From: Firmicutes bacterium ADurb.Bin146
Lineage (GTDB): Bacteria; Bacillota; Clostridia; DUPQ01
NCBI GenBank assembly: GCA_002070475.1
Contig: MWDI01000016.1
Location: forward strand, 109,342 to 173,341
Reading direction: 5' to 3'
DNA length: 64,000 nucleotides
How positions within the stretch are numbered: the stretch's first letter is position 1; every line of letters begins with the position of its first letter. The notes under the pieces are model-generated. The model saw only the letters and a list, made by a program, of their open reading frames with translations, made no database searches and was not told the origin of the DNA. Shown here piece after piece: positions 28,944 through 37,586 of this stretch. A program made the translations under genes and the position numbers.

Positions 28944-29475
28944 TTATATGAAATTTACATCTTTAGTATCAATTATATCAGCAAACTGTGTCAGTATAAG
29001 GTTGTGATGAGCGATTATAGTATCAGCTGTCATTATTTCTGAATCAAAAGTACTATGAGCATCTCGTACTAATGTCACTTTATATCCATGTGAAAAAGCG
29101 CTTCTTACAGTAGTGTCGACACAGTATTCTGTCTGTAATCCTGTAAGTATTAAATCAGTTATTTCTTCTTTTTGCAAAAAACTATTAAGATCAGTTTCCA
29201 AGAATGAATCAGCTTTGTATTTAATAATTATTCTGTCACTTTCAAGCGGTGGGATATAAGGATGAACCTGCCATAAAGGCTGGTCTTTTGCTCTAAAGGA
29301 ACCTTCTTGTTCTGTGAAAAGCATATAGTAGACAGGGATTTTGTTTTGATGTGCTTTCTCTATAAGAGTTTTTGTGTTGTCCAAAAGCTTCTGTTCATTA
29401 TATTTCCTTGCCGCCGTAATTCTTCCACAAAAAAGGCATTAACTGCATATCAATTATTAAAAGCGCTTTACTCAT
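28944..29475 (-). pseudogene. Isochorismatase-like cysteine hydrolase broken by a 2-base loss
   Basis: An intact start with AGGAG 8 bases upstream begins MSKALLIIDMQLMPFLWKNY at 29475, including the catalytic Asp of the family. Near 29403 the frame ends in TAATGA, but restoring one AT in the ATAT run would continue it into Y-N-E-Q-K-L-L-D-N. The rest carries the catalytic Lys (IIKYKADSF) and the nucleophile in TGLQTEYCVDTTVRSAF. The repaired protein would have about 177 residues, normal for nicotinamidase/isochorismatase relatives. A translation start inside the second part would miss the catalytic Asp, so the gene is probably inactive unless the base count is a sequencing error. Confidence 0.8.
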
Positions 29476-29496
29476 TAACATTCTCCTGATAAAAAA

Positions 29497-29552
29497 TTAA
29501 TAGTATCGATGAAGAGTATTTTATCATAGTTTCTACATGCAGATACTATTAA
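29497..29552. repeat. Inverted repeat upstream of the isochorismatase-like gene
   Basis: Perfect 11-base arms TTAATAGTATC (29497-29507) and GATACTATTAA (29542-29552) lie 34 bases apart between the metal-binding protein gene and the broken hydrolase gene. It may be an operator or a weak terminator of the metal operon; there is no T run to decide. Confidence 0.4.
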
Positions 29553-29591
29553 TATCTTTAGATTGTTACTTGTCAGTTATTATGATTTATG

Positions 29592-29822
29592 TCAGGCTTT
29601 AACAGCAGTATTCTTAACCTCATATCCTAAGGATGTGATAGCTTTTTCTATTGCTTCAACTGACAGTTTTTCGTCATCAAAAACAAGTTTTACTTTGCTT
29701 GACATGAACATCACGCTGACACTTTCCTTGTCCACTCCATTAAGGGATTTCACTGCTTTTTCAATCTTCTGCGCACATGAAGGACAGGTTAACGTCTCTA
29801 GTTGTATAGTTGCTTTTTTCAT
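29592..29822 (-). CDS. Heavy-metal-associated (HMA) domain metallochaperone
   Basis: A 76-residue single HMA domain. The metal loop is TCPSCAQKIEKAV, with the two cysteines of the CxxC at residues 13 and 16, in a beta-alpha-beta-beta-alpha-beta pattern ending LGYEV. It closes a three-gene operon with a P-type ATPase and a 105-residue protein, and should carry the metal to or from that pump. The sequence variant CPSC (instead of MxCxxC) is less usual for CopZ, so copper is not certain. Confidence 0.88.
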   Translation of the reverse strand: MKKATIQLETLTCPSCAQKIEKAVKSLNGVDKESVSVMFMSSKVKLVFDDEKLSVEAIEKAITSLGYEVKNTAVKA

Positions 29823-29866
29823 TTCATTTACTGGTAATGCTTACATTACCTTTTCCTTTCACTAAT

Positions 29867-31717
29867 TTATTTTAATTTATATCCTAAGAGTCTCATTCCG
29901 TTTAGAATGACTACAAATATGCTTGCCTCATGTACAAGCATTCCTATAGACATATTCATCCATTCGCTAAAGAATACATTTGCTAGAAGAAATACTACCA
30001 CACCTACTGCGATAATGATGTTCTGCAACATATTCCTAGCTGTTGCCCTGGCTAAACCAAGTGCCTGTGGGAGACGTGAAAAATCTGAATTCATCAGTAC
30101 AACATCGGATGTCTCAATAGCCACATCAGTACCTCCGCCCATAGCAATACCGATATCTGCTTGAGCTAATGAAGGGCTGTCATTGACGCCATCGCCTACA
30201 AATGCGACTTTGTGCCCTTTAGCTTGTAATTCCTTTATAAATGCTGATTTGTCTGAAGGTAACATATTCCCATATGCTTGTGTAAGGTTAAGTTCTGCAG
30301 CTATTCTATCCACAGTTGCTTGATTATCTCCTGACAACACTATGAGGTTTTTTATTCTCAGAGCTTTAAGTTTATCAAGATGTTTTTTTACATCCGGCCT
30401 CAGTTGGTCGCGTATTCCCATAATAATGCTTAATTTATTATCGATTGAGGTTAATACTATAGAATTGCCGCTTTTCTCAAATTCTGAAATGTCCTGTATC
30501 ATTTCATCACTAAGAATCACTTTATCATGTTCCATTAATGCAAGATTACCTACAGCAATCCTGTGTCCGTCAACATCTGCTATAATGCCTTTTCCTTTAA
30601 TTACATCTGTATTTTCAACAGTGAAATATTCTGCATTTGGAATGTACTCTAAGATTGCTTTTGCTAATATATGGTCGGACTCTCTTTCCACACTTGATAG
30701 ATAATTCAAAGCCATAGTTGGATTGTCAGAGTATATTTTGGTATCTACAACCTTAGGTTTACCAACTGTGAGCGTTCCCGTCTTGTCAAATGCAATAGTG
30801 TCAACCCTACTGAAAATCTGAACTGCTTCACTTCCTTTTAATAAGACGCCATGACGTGCGCCATTTCCTATACCTGCTACATTAGAAACTGGCACGCCAA
30901 TCACAAGTGCTCCAGGACATCCTAATACTAGAATAGTAATAGCCAGTTCAAGATTTTTGGATATAATCCATACGATTATTGAAAGTATAAGAACAGCTGG
31001 CGTATAGTATTTTGAGAATCTGTCAATGAAGCGTTCGGTCTGAGATTTAGAATCCTGCGCTTCTTCCACTAATTCTATAATTTTGCTAAATGTAGTATCT
31101 TCGCCGACACGGTCGCTTACTATCTGTATAGTTCCGTTTTCTAGTATGGTACCAGCATAGACTGACAAACCTTTCGATTTGCTTACTGGAAAAGATTCGC
31201 CTGTGATGCTTGCTTCGTTAACATAACCTTCACCAGAAAGTACGGTACCATCAACAGGTACTTTAGCTCCAGTCTTAACTAAAAGGACATCACCTACATC
31301 AACTTCATCAATTTGGACTTCTGTAAAATCACCGGATTCCATCTGTTTTAATGCATTTTGAGGGGCCATTTCTGTTAATTCTTTTATAGCGGAGCGAGTC
31401 TTATTTAATGTCCGCTGTTCAAGAAAAGCTCCAAATAGGAAAAGGAATGTGACAATAGCTGATTCTGTGTATTCACCTATTATGAATGCGCCTATAACAG
31501 CAATTGTAACAAGAACATCAATACTGACTACTTTAACCCTTAATGCAGAGAATGCTTGTAATGCTATAGGTATTGCTCCTAAAACCGACGCGATAATCAT
31601 CGGCCATTTGAAAAGTTCTTCATTTTTCAACACAAACTCACTGAAATATGCGAAAGCTATCAGTATACCGCTTATTAGTGTTATTTGATTCTTTTTACTT
31701 GAAATGAATCTAAGCAT
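29867..31717 (-). CDS. Heavy-metal translocating P1B-type ATPase
   Basis: A 616-residue metal pump without an N-terminal HMA domain, consistent with the separate HMA gene that follows. The actuator TGES block (NEASITGESFPVSK) is near residue 175, the metal-site helix reads LGCPGALVIG (about 266) and the phosphorylation motif is DKTGTLT (about 309). The GDGVNDSPSLAQADIGIAMG hinge is at about 505. The metal motif CPG, in place of CPC or SPC, is the odd feature and leaves the metal unassigned. The chain starts with MLRFISSKKNQ. Confidence 0.95.
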   Translation of the reverse strand: MLRFISSKKNQITLISGILIAFAYFSEFVLKNEELFKWPMIIASVLGAIPIALQAFSALRVKVVSIDVLVTIAVIGAFIIGEYTESAIVTFLFLFGAFLEQRTLNKTRSAIKELTEMAPQNALKQMESGDFTEVQIDEVDVGDVLLVKTGAKVPVDGTVLSGEGYVNEASITGESFPVSKSKGLSVYAGTILENGTIQIVSDRVGEDTTFSKIIELVEEAQDSKSQTERFIDRFSKYYTPAVLILSIIVWIISKNLELAITILVLGCPGALVIGVPVSNVAGIGNGARHGVLLKGSEAVQIFSRVDTIAFDKTGTLTVGKPKVVDTKIYSDNPTMALNYLSSVERESDHILAKAILEYIPNAEYFTVENTDVIKGKGIIADVDGHRIAVGNLALMEHDKVILSDEMIQDISEFEKSGNSIVLTSIDNKLSIIMGIRDQLRPDVKKHLDKLKALRIKNLIVLSGDNQATVDRIAAELNLTQAYGNMLPSDKSAFIKELQAKGHKVAFVGDGVNDSPSLAQADIGIAMGGGTDVAIETSDVVLMNSDFSRLPQALGLARATARNMLQNIIIAVGVVVFLLANVFFSEWMNMSIGMLVHEASIFVVILNGMRLLGYKLK

Positions 31718-31745
31718 TTAGGTACCTCCAATCGATATTCTTTTT

Positions 31746-32063
31746 TTACTCTTTTTTCACCGCAGATTCATATGCCTCATCAAGCTGAGCAAGCATAACA
31801 TATACTGCCTCATAACTTTCACATACATCTTTAGGTATTGTGTAGTTAGAAGTAACCTCACGCAGTTTAATAAATTCATCTTTAAGGTTCAGCTCTTCTG
31901 AATCAGAACTATTGATTTTTGTTTCTAAAGTTTCAAATATTCTTCTCACTTCATGAAATTCTGGATGATTGTTACCATGAACCCTGTCAACAATTGGGAC
32001 ATACTGCTTTAATGTCTTGATTATTTTTTCCTGTTCTTTATTAAAAATTCTTACCTTTGCCAT
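31746..32063 (-). CDS. Conserved hypothetical protein of a metal-pump operon
   Basis: A 105-residue, charged, all-helical protein starting MAKVRIFNKEQEKIIKTLKQ. The block VHGNNHPEFHEVRRIFETL contains three histidines and acids within twelve residues and could bind a metal such as iron or zinc, in the manner of hemerythrin-like proteins; this is a motif-level guess. It is the first gene of the operon with the P-type ATPase (28-base gap), directly behind a palindromic operator. Confidence 0.72.
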   Translation of the reverse strand: MAKVRIFNKEQEKIIKTLKQYVPIVDRVHGNNHPEFHEVRRIFETLETKINSSDSEELNLKDEFIKLREVTSNYTIPKDVCESYEAVYVMLAQLDEAYESAVKKE

Positions 32064-32143
32064 TTTTTATACCGCCTTTATATTTTTTAGTTTGTTCTCT
32101 GTATTTATCTAAATGTAGTATATCAGGTGGGATAAATGTTGTA

Positions 32144-32159
32144 TGTTGCATTTGCAACA
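32144..32159. promoter_or_regulatory. Palindromic operator of the metal-pump operon
   Basis: TGTTGCA and TGCAACA face each other over two bases, 80 bases before the first gene and just upstream of a TATACT -10 box (about 32118-32123, minus strand). A metal-responsive repressor would fit here. The regulator is not encoded nearby. Confidence 0.5.
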
Positions 32160-32175
32160 GAAAGTATTATATTAA

Positions 32176-33048
32176 TTATTTAAATCTTTTTATGTAACCG
32201 CATCTTTGACAAAGCTCTTCTATAGCTTGCTTGTTGCTAAATCCATTAACTATATTATTAGCTCTCTCACTTTCTATAATTTCAGAAAAAAAGTTATTTT
32301 GAATATTACCAAGATTTATTATCCCATCACTATCAAGACAGCAGGGAACAACGGTACCATCAACTAAAATAGCGGCTTGAGTTCGAAGACCATAACAAAA
32401 ACCGTTTTTATTTATCTCATTTTCATTTACATCTGGCCATTTGAACTTTTCGGCCTGGTTTATATATAACCTGTCTGCTATTTTCATGCCTCTAGCCAGT
32501 TTAGATGTCTCTTCAATTTTGTATGACAGGTTAAAGAAGGATTCTATGTTTTCAAGTATAGCATTGTTTTTTCTGATTTTCGTATCCGATGCATCTTCAT
32601 TCAGATTCCACAGCCGTAATGAAATGATCATTTCTGTCTTTTCGACAGCTAGCTTTGTAAAATTCAATATATCCTGAATGTATTTTTTTCTGTCTTCAAA
32701 CGATTTATTGCCATCAAGACTATGTAATGAGATATTTATCTGCCTTAGAGCCAGTTTTGAAAGCAGTATATTTGCAGTTTTACTTATTAATGTCCCGTTT
32801 GTAGTTATGTTTACAAAAAAACCCTTATCATGACTGATATCAAGCAATTTGTCTAATTCAGGATGAAGAAGAGGTTCGCCTTTTACATGCAGATATATGT
32901 AATCTGTATGCGGCTTTATCTGGTCTAGGATATTGCTGAACATATCGATACTCATAAACTTAGGCTTACGTTTCGTTTTCGGACAGAAATCGCACTCCAA
33001 GTTGCATATATTTGTTATCTCTATGTAGACCTTTTTAAATGTTTTCAT
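32176..33048 (-). CDS. Radical SAM protein with C-terminal SPASM-like cluster
   Basis: A 290-residue enzyme with the 4Fe-4S motif CNLECDFC at residues 15-22, near the start (FKKVYIEITNIC). The TTNGTLIS strand is at about 78, and a C-terminal auxiliary cluster region runs from CYGLRTQAAIL and CCLDSDG to CQRCGY. Such enzymes modify peptides or proteins, and this small one resembles anaerobic sulfatase-maturase and MoaA-like groups. Its start overlaps the end of the pseudouridine synthase gene by 14 bases, so it is co-translated with it. No precursor peptide was found close by. The substrate is unknown. Confidence 0.88.
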   Translation of the reverse strand: MKTFKKVYIEITNICNLECDFCPKTKRKPKFMSIDMFSNILDQIKPHTDYIYLHVKGEPLLHPELDKLLDISHDKGFFVNITTNGTLISKTANILLSKLALRQINISLHSLDGNKSFEDRKKYIQDILNFTKLAVEKTEMIISLRLWNLNEDASDTKIRKNNAILENIESFFNLSYKIEETSKLARGMKIADRLYINQAEKFKWPDVNENEINKNGFCYGLRTQAAILVDGTVVPCCLDSDGIINLGNIQNNFFSEIIESERANNIVNGFSNKQAIEELCQRCGYIKRFK

Positions 33049-33775
33049 CTTCTGTTTTAACCGGACCTGTTTTTTTTGCAGACAGTAAAGATTTTACTTC
33101 TTCTTTTGTAAGATTCCTCCATTTGCCGATAGGAAGATTTTTTAAAGTAATACCCATAATACGTACACGTCTAAGTTTTACAACTTCATAATCAAAATGG
33201 GAACACATCCTTCTAATCTGCCTGTTTAATCCCTGTGTAAGTATGATTTTAAACACATGAGAGTCTATTTTTACAACTTTACAGCGGTTTGTGCGGGTAT
33301 AGTTGTTTTTTACAGGGTTGAAAATCCTTACTCCATTTGACATGCCTTCGATAAAGGAGGGTGTAATCTCCTTGTTTACAGTAACAACATATTCCTTTTC
33401 ATATTTGTTCTTATCCATAAGGATTTCATTAACTATACTGCCATCACTTGTCAATAGTATTAATCCTTCAGATTCCTTGTCCAGCCTTCCTATTGGGAAT
33501 ATACGTTCAGAATGATTAATAAAATCAATTATATTACCCTTGATATGCCTTTCAGTCGTGCAGGTAATTCCGACAGGCTTGTTCAGTACTATATAAACAA
33601 AGTTCTTTGCCGGCTTTATATACTCTCCGTTAACCTCGACCCTGTCACCAGGATTAACAGTCTGTCCGATATCCGCAGTCTTACCGTTAATCTTTACCTT
33701 GCCTTGGCTTATTAAATCATCAGCCTGTCTTCTCGAACAATATCCTGTTGAACTTATGTAGTTGTTAATCCTCAT
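33035..33775 (-). CDS. rluF: Pseudouridine synthase of the RluF/RsuA family
   Basis: A 246-residue rRNA modification enzyme, read from MRINNYISSTG (GAGG 5 bases upstream; a GTG two codons earlier is possible). It has an N-terminal S4 RNA-binding domain (SRRQADDLISQGKVKINGK, about 14-32) and a catalytic domain with the GRLDKESEGLILLTSDG motif. The active-site Asp is at about 103. NRQIRRMC follows near the C-terminus. The 23S rRNA position 2604 is the RluF target in Enterobacteria, assigned by family. It is coupled to the radical SAM gene. Confidence 0.9.
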   Translation of the reverse strand: MRINNYISSTGYCSRRQADDLISQGKVKINGKTADIGQTVNPGDRVEVNGEYIKPAKNFVYIVLNKPVGITCTTERHIKGNIIDFINHSERIFPIGRLDKESEGLILLTSDGSIVNEILMDKNKYEKEYVVTVNKEITPSFIEGMSNGVRIFNPVKNNYTRTNRCKVVKIDSHVFKIILTQGLNRQIRRMCSHFDYEVVKLRRVRIMGITLKNLPIGKWRNLTKEEVKSLLSAKKTGPVKTEDENI

Positions 33776-33813
33776 TTTCACCTCTAAAATCGATATTAGT
33801 ATAACATTTACCG

Positions 33814-34728
33814 CTACTTATTATAACTGCGATTATGTATTTGTATATTGCTGGCTATAAGGGTGTCAATAACCACTAGAACAGAGCCTGCAATCATGAT
33901 TGATAAAGCTAGTATATAGAACTTTGTAATCGATTCTCTTAGAATTATAAACGAGAGCAGTGCCCCTATAAACGGTGCAATTGCATAAAAAGCACTTGTT
34001 TTTGCAGCACCAAGCTCATGCTGAGCTTTTACATAGAAAAAGATGCTTAAGCCGTATGCGACAATTCCTAGTATAAGGGCATATGCGATATACTGGAAAT
34101 TTGGTAGATTTTGTTTAAGAATCAAAGCGACAATTAAAGATCCAAGTCCGGAAAAAATACCTTTAATAACGACTATCTGATATATATCTTTGCTGGAAAT
34201 CTTTCTTGTAAAGTTATTTTCCAGTCCCCAACATATTGCTGCAGATAAAATATAGATTGAACCATATGAAAAAGTAAAACTTGATATATCCTCTATGGAC
34301 AGTAACATGCTTGATATGGTTATAAGTAAAAGTGCAGCCCATAAACGTTTTGAGATGGTCTCTTTGAAGACAAATAAAGCTATCAGGGAGGTTGCAGCTA
34401 TTTCGAAATTATTAAGAAGGGAAGCATTTGATGAAGTTACAGTTTTTAACCCTATCATCAGCAGTATTGGAGCCGCTATGTCAAGAATTATCATGCCAAG
34501 CACATATGGCAAATCAGGTTTCGATAATTTTTCGCCAGTATCCCTGTGTCTGATTGTCCTTATAACATAAATTATTCCAACACCTATACCTGCGCCAAAA
34601 TACAAAAATGAAGCCATATATGTAGGACTTATTTTTTCCAGAAGGAGTTTAGACAGAGGCATGCTGATTGCATAAAAAACAGCTGCTAGGATGGCATATA
34701 TAATTGACTCGATTTTTTTGCTTCTCAT
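33814..34728 (-). CDS. EamA/DMT family exporter
   Basis: Ten-segment drug/metabolite transporter with two EamA repeats (about 8-140 and 150-295) in 304 residues. I take MRSKKIESII as the start because upstream codons would put charged residues out of context. The only ribosome-like site (AAAGGA) is 15 bases away, so the start is uncertain. The second repeat contains GAAKTSAFYAIAPFIGALLSFIILRE, a typical EamA signature. The cargo is unknown. It is divergent from the GNAT gene at 34868. Confidence 0.85.
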   Translation of the reverse strand: MRSKKIESIIYAILAAVFYAISMPLSKLLLEKISPTYMASFLYFGAGIGVGIIYVIRTIRHRDTGEKLSKPDLPYVLGMIILDIAAPILLMIGLKTVTSSNASLLNNFEIAATSLIALFVFKETISKRLWAALLLITISSMLLSIEDISSFTFSYGSIYILSAAICWGLENNFTRKISSKDIYQIVVIKGIFSGLGSLIVALILKQNLPNFQYIAYALILGIVAYGLSIFFYVKAQHELGAAKTSAFYAIAPFIGALLSFIILRESITKFYILALSIMIAGSVLVVIDTLIASNIQIHNRSYNK

Positions 34729-34867
34729 ATTATTAAATTCTATTCCTTTACACACATAGTAAATCCTTAATACATACAATTATACACAATTAACACGATA
34801 CAATTTTATTTGATTCAGTTATACCGGATTAGGATATAATAAGGATATCTTATATAGGAGAACATGG

Positions 34868-35452
34868 ATGGATATTGAAATTAAACGTCTTACACCTGAA
34901 TTAACTGGAGATTATCTGCACTTTTTTGATATTACACCGCATGATGATGATACTCCGGGCAGCAAGTGTTACTGTGTCTGCTGGTGTAGTGCTGATCATC
35001 GGGCTGCAACTGATTTTTCATCACAGGAAAAAAGACGGGAACTTGCCAGGGAATATATAAAAGAAGGTATGATTCAGGGTTATTTAGCATATCAGGGAAA
35101 CAGGGTAGTAGGATGGTGTAACGCGAATACAAAATCTGTATGCCAGAATTGTATAAGCTGGTTGCGTTTCATGCAGTCAGTAAGTATCAATGATTCTTCC
35201 CTGAAGGTCAAATCTGTTTTCTGTTTTGTTATTCCACCCGATATGCAAAGAAAAGGTATTGCGACAAAACTGCTTGAACGAGTAATTGAGGATGCAAAAA
35301 AAGATGGGTTTGATGCTGTTGAGAGTTATCCTAATAAGGAATTTATTAATACAGCACGTGATTTTATGGGTCCGTTAAAAATGTATGAAAAGTCAAGTTT
35401 TACCCCTGTTGAAGAGTTAAAAAACATAACAGTAATGCGGAAATGTTTATAG
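34868..35452 (+). CDS. GNAT acetyltransferase with cysteine-rich N-terminus
   Basis: A 194-residue GNAT protein, second of two adjacent ATGs (the first is out of frame and stops after four codons). The AGGAG site fits this start. The CoA loop is FVIPPDMQRKGIATKLLERVIEDAKKDGF. The N-terminus is rich in cysteine and tryptophan (SKCYCVCWCSADH), as in the clostridial subgroup often annotated simply as GNAT. The substrate is not known. The following DUF1905 gene starts 15 bases beyond the stop. Confidence 0.85.
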   Translation: MDIEIKRLTPELTGDYLHFFDITPHDDDTPGSKCYCVCWCSADHRAATDFSSQEKRRELAREYIKEGMIQGYLAYQGNRVVGWCNANTKSVCQNCISWLRFMQSVSINDSSLKVKSVFCFVIPPDMQRKGIATKLLERVIEDAKKDGFDAVESYPNKEFINTARDFMGPLKMYEKSSFTPVEELKNITVMRKCL

Positions 35453-35466
35453 GAGTGAAGAATATA

Positions 35467-35916
35467 ATGAAGTATGAGTTTGACAGCGAAATTAAAAAGC
35501 TTGAGGGTAAAATTAAATGGAGTGTTTTCTACTTTCCTTATGATACAGTCAAAGAGTTCGGCTTGAAGGGTAATATACCTGTACTTATAACTGTGGATGG
35601 ATACAGTTTTGAGCATATGTTACTGCCGTCAAGGAATGGTCATTATCTGGTATATAATGAATTTATTAAACAAAAAGTACTTAAGCTTATTGGTGATACA
35701 GTACATGTAACTTTGGAAAAAGATTCAAAAGACCGCAAATACATTATTCCTTCTCACATAGAAAAAGCCATTAAGGAAAGCGGTGTATTAGACCGGTTTT
35801 TGAAACAGCCTGATTACTTTAAACGTGAACAGGTAAATTTTATTGAGGTTGCAAAAAAAGAGGAAACGAAACAAAAAAGGCTAGATAAGCTGATAGCTAC
35901 TCTAGTGAAGCAGTAA
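35467..35916 (+). CDS. DUF1905/YdeI-like protein
   Basis: A 149-residue protein with a DUF1905 beta-barrel (YEFDSEIKKLEGKIKWSVFYFPYD to HVTLEKD) and a YdeI-like C-terminal part (IPSHIEKAIKESGVLDRFLK, QKRLDKLIATL). The start MKYEFDSEI has GGAGTG 9 bases upstream and an internal position eight codons into the frame. The family's function is unknown, although YdeI proteins are linked to envelope or antimicrobial-peptide resistance. It is co-transcribed with the GNAT gene. Confidence 0.8.
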   Translation: MKYEFDSEIKKLEGKIKWSVFYFPYDTVKEFGLKGNIPVLITVDGYSFEHMLLPSRNGHYLVYNEFIKQKVLKLIGDTVHVTLEKDSKDRKYIIPSHIEKAIKESGVLDRFLKQPDYFKREQVNFIEVAKKEETKQKRLDKLIATLVKQ

Positions 35917-35963
35917 AAGCAATCTGCTTTATACAACATTGTTTAGAATATAATTGCTTTTAC
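35913..35963. terminator. Bidirectional terminator between convergent genes
   Basis: Nested hairpins: AAAGCA-ATC-TGCTTT (35916-35930) followed by TTTATA, and longer arms GTAAAAGCAAT (35913-35923) and ATTGCTTTTAC (35953-35963). They lie between the convergent DUF1905 and DUF1232 stops and overlap both stop regions. Confidence 0.5.
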
Positions 35964-36317
35964 AATCAACCATATTATTAATAGCCATATTAGAATAAAG
36001 GGAATCGCGAAATACCATTTCTTAGGTTTCCCGTCTTTCCACATATCTTCAGACTCTTTTCTGAACCGAGTAAAAAGATCTTTAAGTATAAATCGGATGG
36101 TAAGCGCTATCAATGCGGGCAGTATTATCAAGTCATCAAGATAACCGAGAACAGGTATAAAGTCTGGTATAAGGTCAATAGGTGAAAGTGCATAGGCAAT
36201 TGTGAGGCCTGCAAATATTTTTGCCGCAATGGGAGTTTCCTTGCTTTTCATACAAAGGAATATTGCAGGAATATCAATTTTCAGTTGTTTTGCTCTTTCT
36301 TTCAGATTTATCTTCAT
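35943..36317 (-). CDS. DUF1232 (YkvA) family membrane protein
   Basis: A 124-residue protein with the family core AYALSPIDLIPDFIPVLGYLDD (about 40-61), in which an SPIDLIPDFIP hairpin enters the membrane, and further hydrophobic helices at about 62-76 and 99-122. DUF1232 proteins are widespread and of unknown function. The chain begins MKINLKERAKQLK, cytosolic and basic. It is a single gene between two terminators. Confidence 0.85.
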   Translation of the reverse strand: MKINLKERAKQLKIDIPAIFLCMKSKETPIAAKIFAGLTIAYALSPIDLIPDFIPVLGYLDDLIILPALIALTIRFILKDLFTRFRKESEDMWKDGKPKKWYFAIPFILIWLLIIWLIVKAIIF

Positions 36318-36416
36318 ATAAGTAAGAATTCCTCCGATAGCGACATAATACCACTTTGATATTTTACTTGTCGATAATACAGACTATACTTTCAATACAG
36401 TTGATTAATATGGATA

Positions 36417-36449
36417 AGGAAAGAGACGTTCTAAAAGCGTCTCTTTCCT
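36417..36449 (-). terminator. Perfect 12-base stem terminator after the AraC/GyrI gene
   Basis: AGGAAAGAGACG (36417-36428) and CGTCTCTTTCCT (36438-36449) pair perfectly over a 9-base loop. The stem begins 17 bases after the stop of the minus-strand AraC gene. The T run after it is short, so its strength is uncertain. Confidence 0.6.
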
Positions 36450-36466
36450 GTATAAATAATTCTGTA

Positions 36467-37375
36467 CTATTTATTAATCGGACGGACAGGGCGTCCTTCG
36501 ATATATCCGCGGTAACCCTGAGGTTCCATCTGGAATCTTGGAGCATCATCATCTGCCCACTCAAAACCGTAAATCTCCGGTTTGTAAGTCTTCATGACAT
36601 CCCATAACTGTGTAATGGCTTCCTCGAAGTCTTCATCATTATATGGCTGTCCCTGAAAAACCATCATCTTGCATGGCGGAAGGGTAATAATATCCAGTCC
36701 TTCAGGTACTTTGCCGTTATAATCTACAGGGACCTCTACACCTTGAGCATAATATGATGTTCCAGGAGCTCTGAAAGCATCCGGAAGCCACATGCCTATC
36801 GGCTCATATAGTGCTTCCTTTATACTGCATAGCAACCCCCATATCTCGCAGTCTACTTCTTCACAGTAGCTGAAATAATCCTCTGCTTTTTTCGCTCTTT
36901 TCAGTATTAGCTTTCTTTCAGGACGTTCGATGACCTGGACGAAAACAGTATTGGTAACTGGCTTTTTCTTCATTTTTTTGTCTCCTTTCAATAAATAAAG
37001 ATAACGTTGATGTATGGAGTAAGGCATAAACAGATAAATCGGAGGGACATCTTTTTTATACTTATTCGGTGAAATACCAAATTCTTTAGTAAATGCTCGA
37101 GTAAATCCCTCATGGGAATCAAATACAAAATCTAAAGCGACATCAATAACTTTGACTTTTTCATCTCTCAGTTTCAAGGCAGCCCGGGTAAGCCTTAAGG
37201 AACGTATGTAATCAAAAGGTGATTTACCGACCAGCTCCTTAAATAGCTTTGTGCAGTAATATGGCGAATAGCCTGCACATCTTGACAATTCATATAGAGT
37301 TATCGGCTCATTGATGTTCTCTTCAATATAGTCCTGCATCCGTTGTATAGCGTCGACTCTTTCCGAATTTTCCAT
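36467..37375 (-). CDS. AraC-type regulator with GyrI-like effector domain
   Basis: A 302-residue regulator. The AraC double helix-turn-helix is at the N-terminus (LYELSRCAGYSPYYCTKLFKELV, DVALDFVFDSHEGFTRAFTKEFGISPNKYKK, about 22-110), followed by a GyrI/effector-binding domain (about 135-300), as in the multidrug-responsive Rob/SoxS-like and BmrR-like proteins. It would bind small hydrophobic molecules. It stands opposite the TetR gene with 211 bases between and has its own terminator. The controlled genes are not obvious. Confidence 0.88.
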   Translation of the reverse strand: MENSERVDAIQRMQDYIEENINEPITLYELSRCAGYSPYYCTKLFKELVGKSPFDYIRSLRLTRAALKLRDEKVKVIDVALDFVFDSHEGFTRAFTKEFGISPNKYKKDVPPIYLFMPYSIHQRYLYLLKGDKKMKKKPVTNTVFVQVIERPERKLILKRAKKAEDYFSYCEEVDCEIWGLLCSIKEALYEPIGMWLPDAFRAPGTSYYAQGVEVPVDYNGKVPEGLDIITLPPCKMMVFQGQPYNDEDFEEAITQLWDVMKTYKPEIYGFEWADDDAPRFQMEPQGYRGYIEGRPVRPINK

Positions 37376-37522
37376 TACCTATCTCCCAAAGCAATACTAA
37401 CAGAAGAATGAATTTAAAACTTGACTTAAATTGCGAACATATGAATATGCAATTTATAGTTTAATTCATTAATAATTATATAACATCACATATGGAGCAT
37501 TCATATATAAATGCAAAATGCA

Positions 37523-37569
37523 TTGATATAACCATATAAGACTGATACAATTTATATGAACATGTTCAT
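37523..37569 (+). promoter_or_regulatory. Promoter and TetR operator of the tetR-flavoprotein operon
   Basis: TTGATA (37523-37528) and TACAAT (37546-37551) are 17 bases apart. Just downstream, at the expected start point, is the perfect 14-base palindrome ATGAACATGTTCAT (37556-37569), 17 bases before the TetR ATG. The position fits autorepression. Confidence 0.65.
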
Positions 37570-37586
37570 TTAAAAGGAGAATATAT

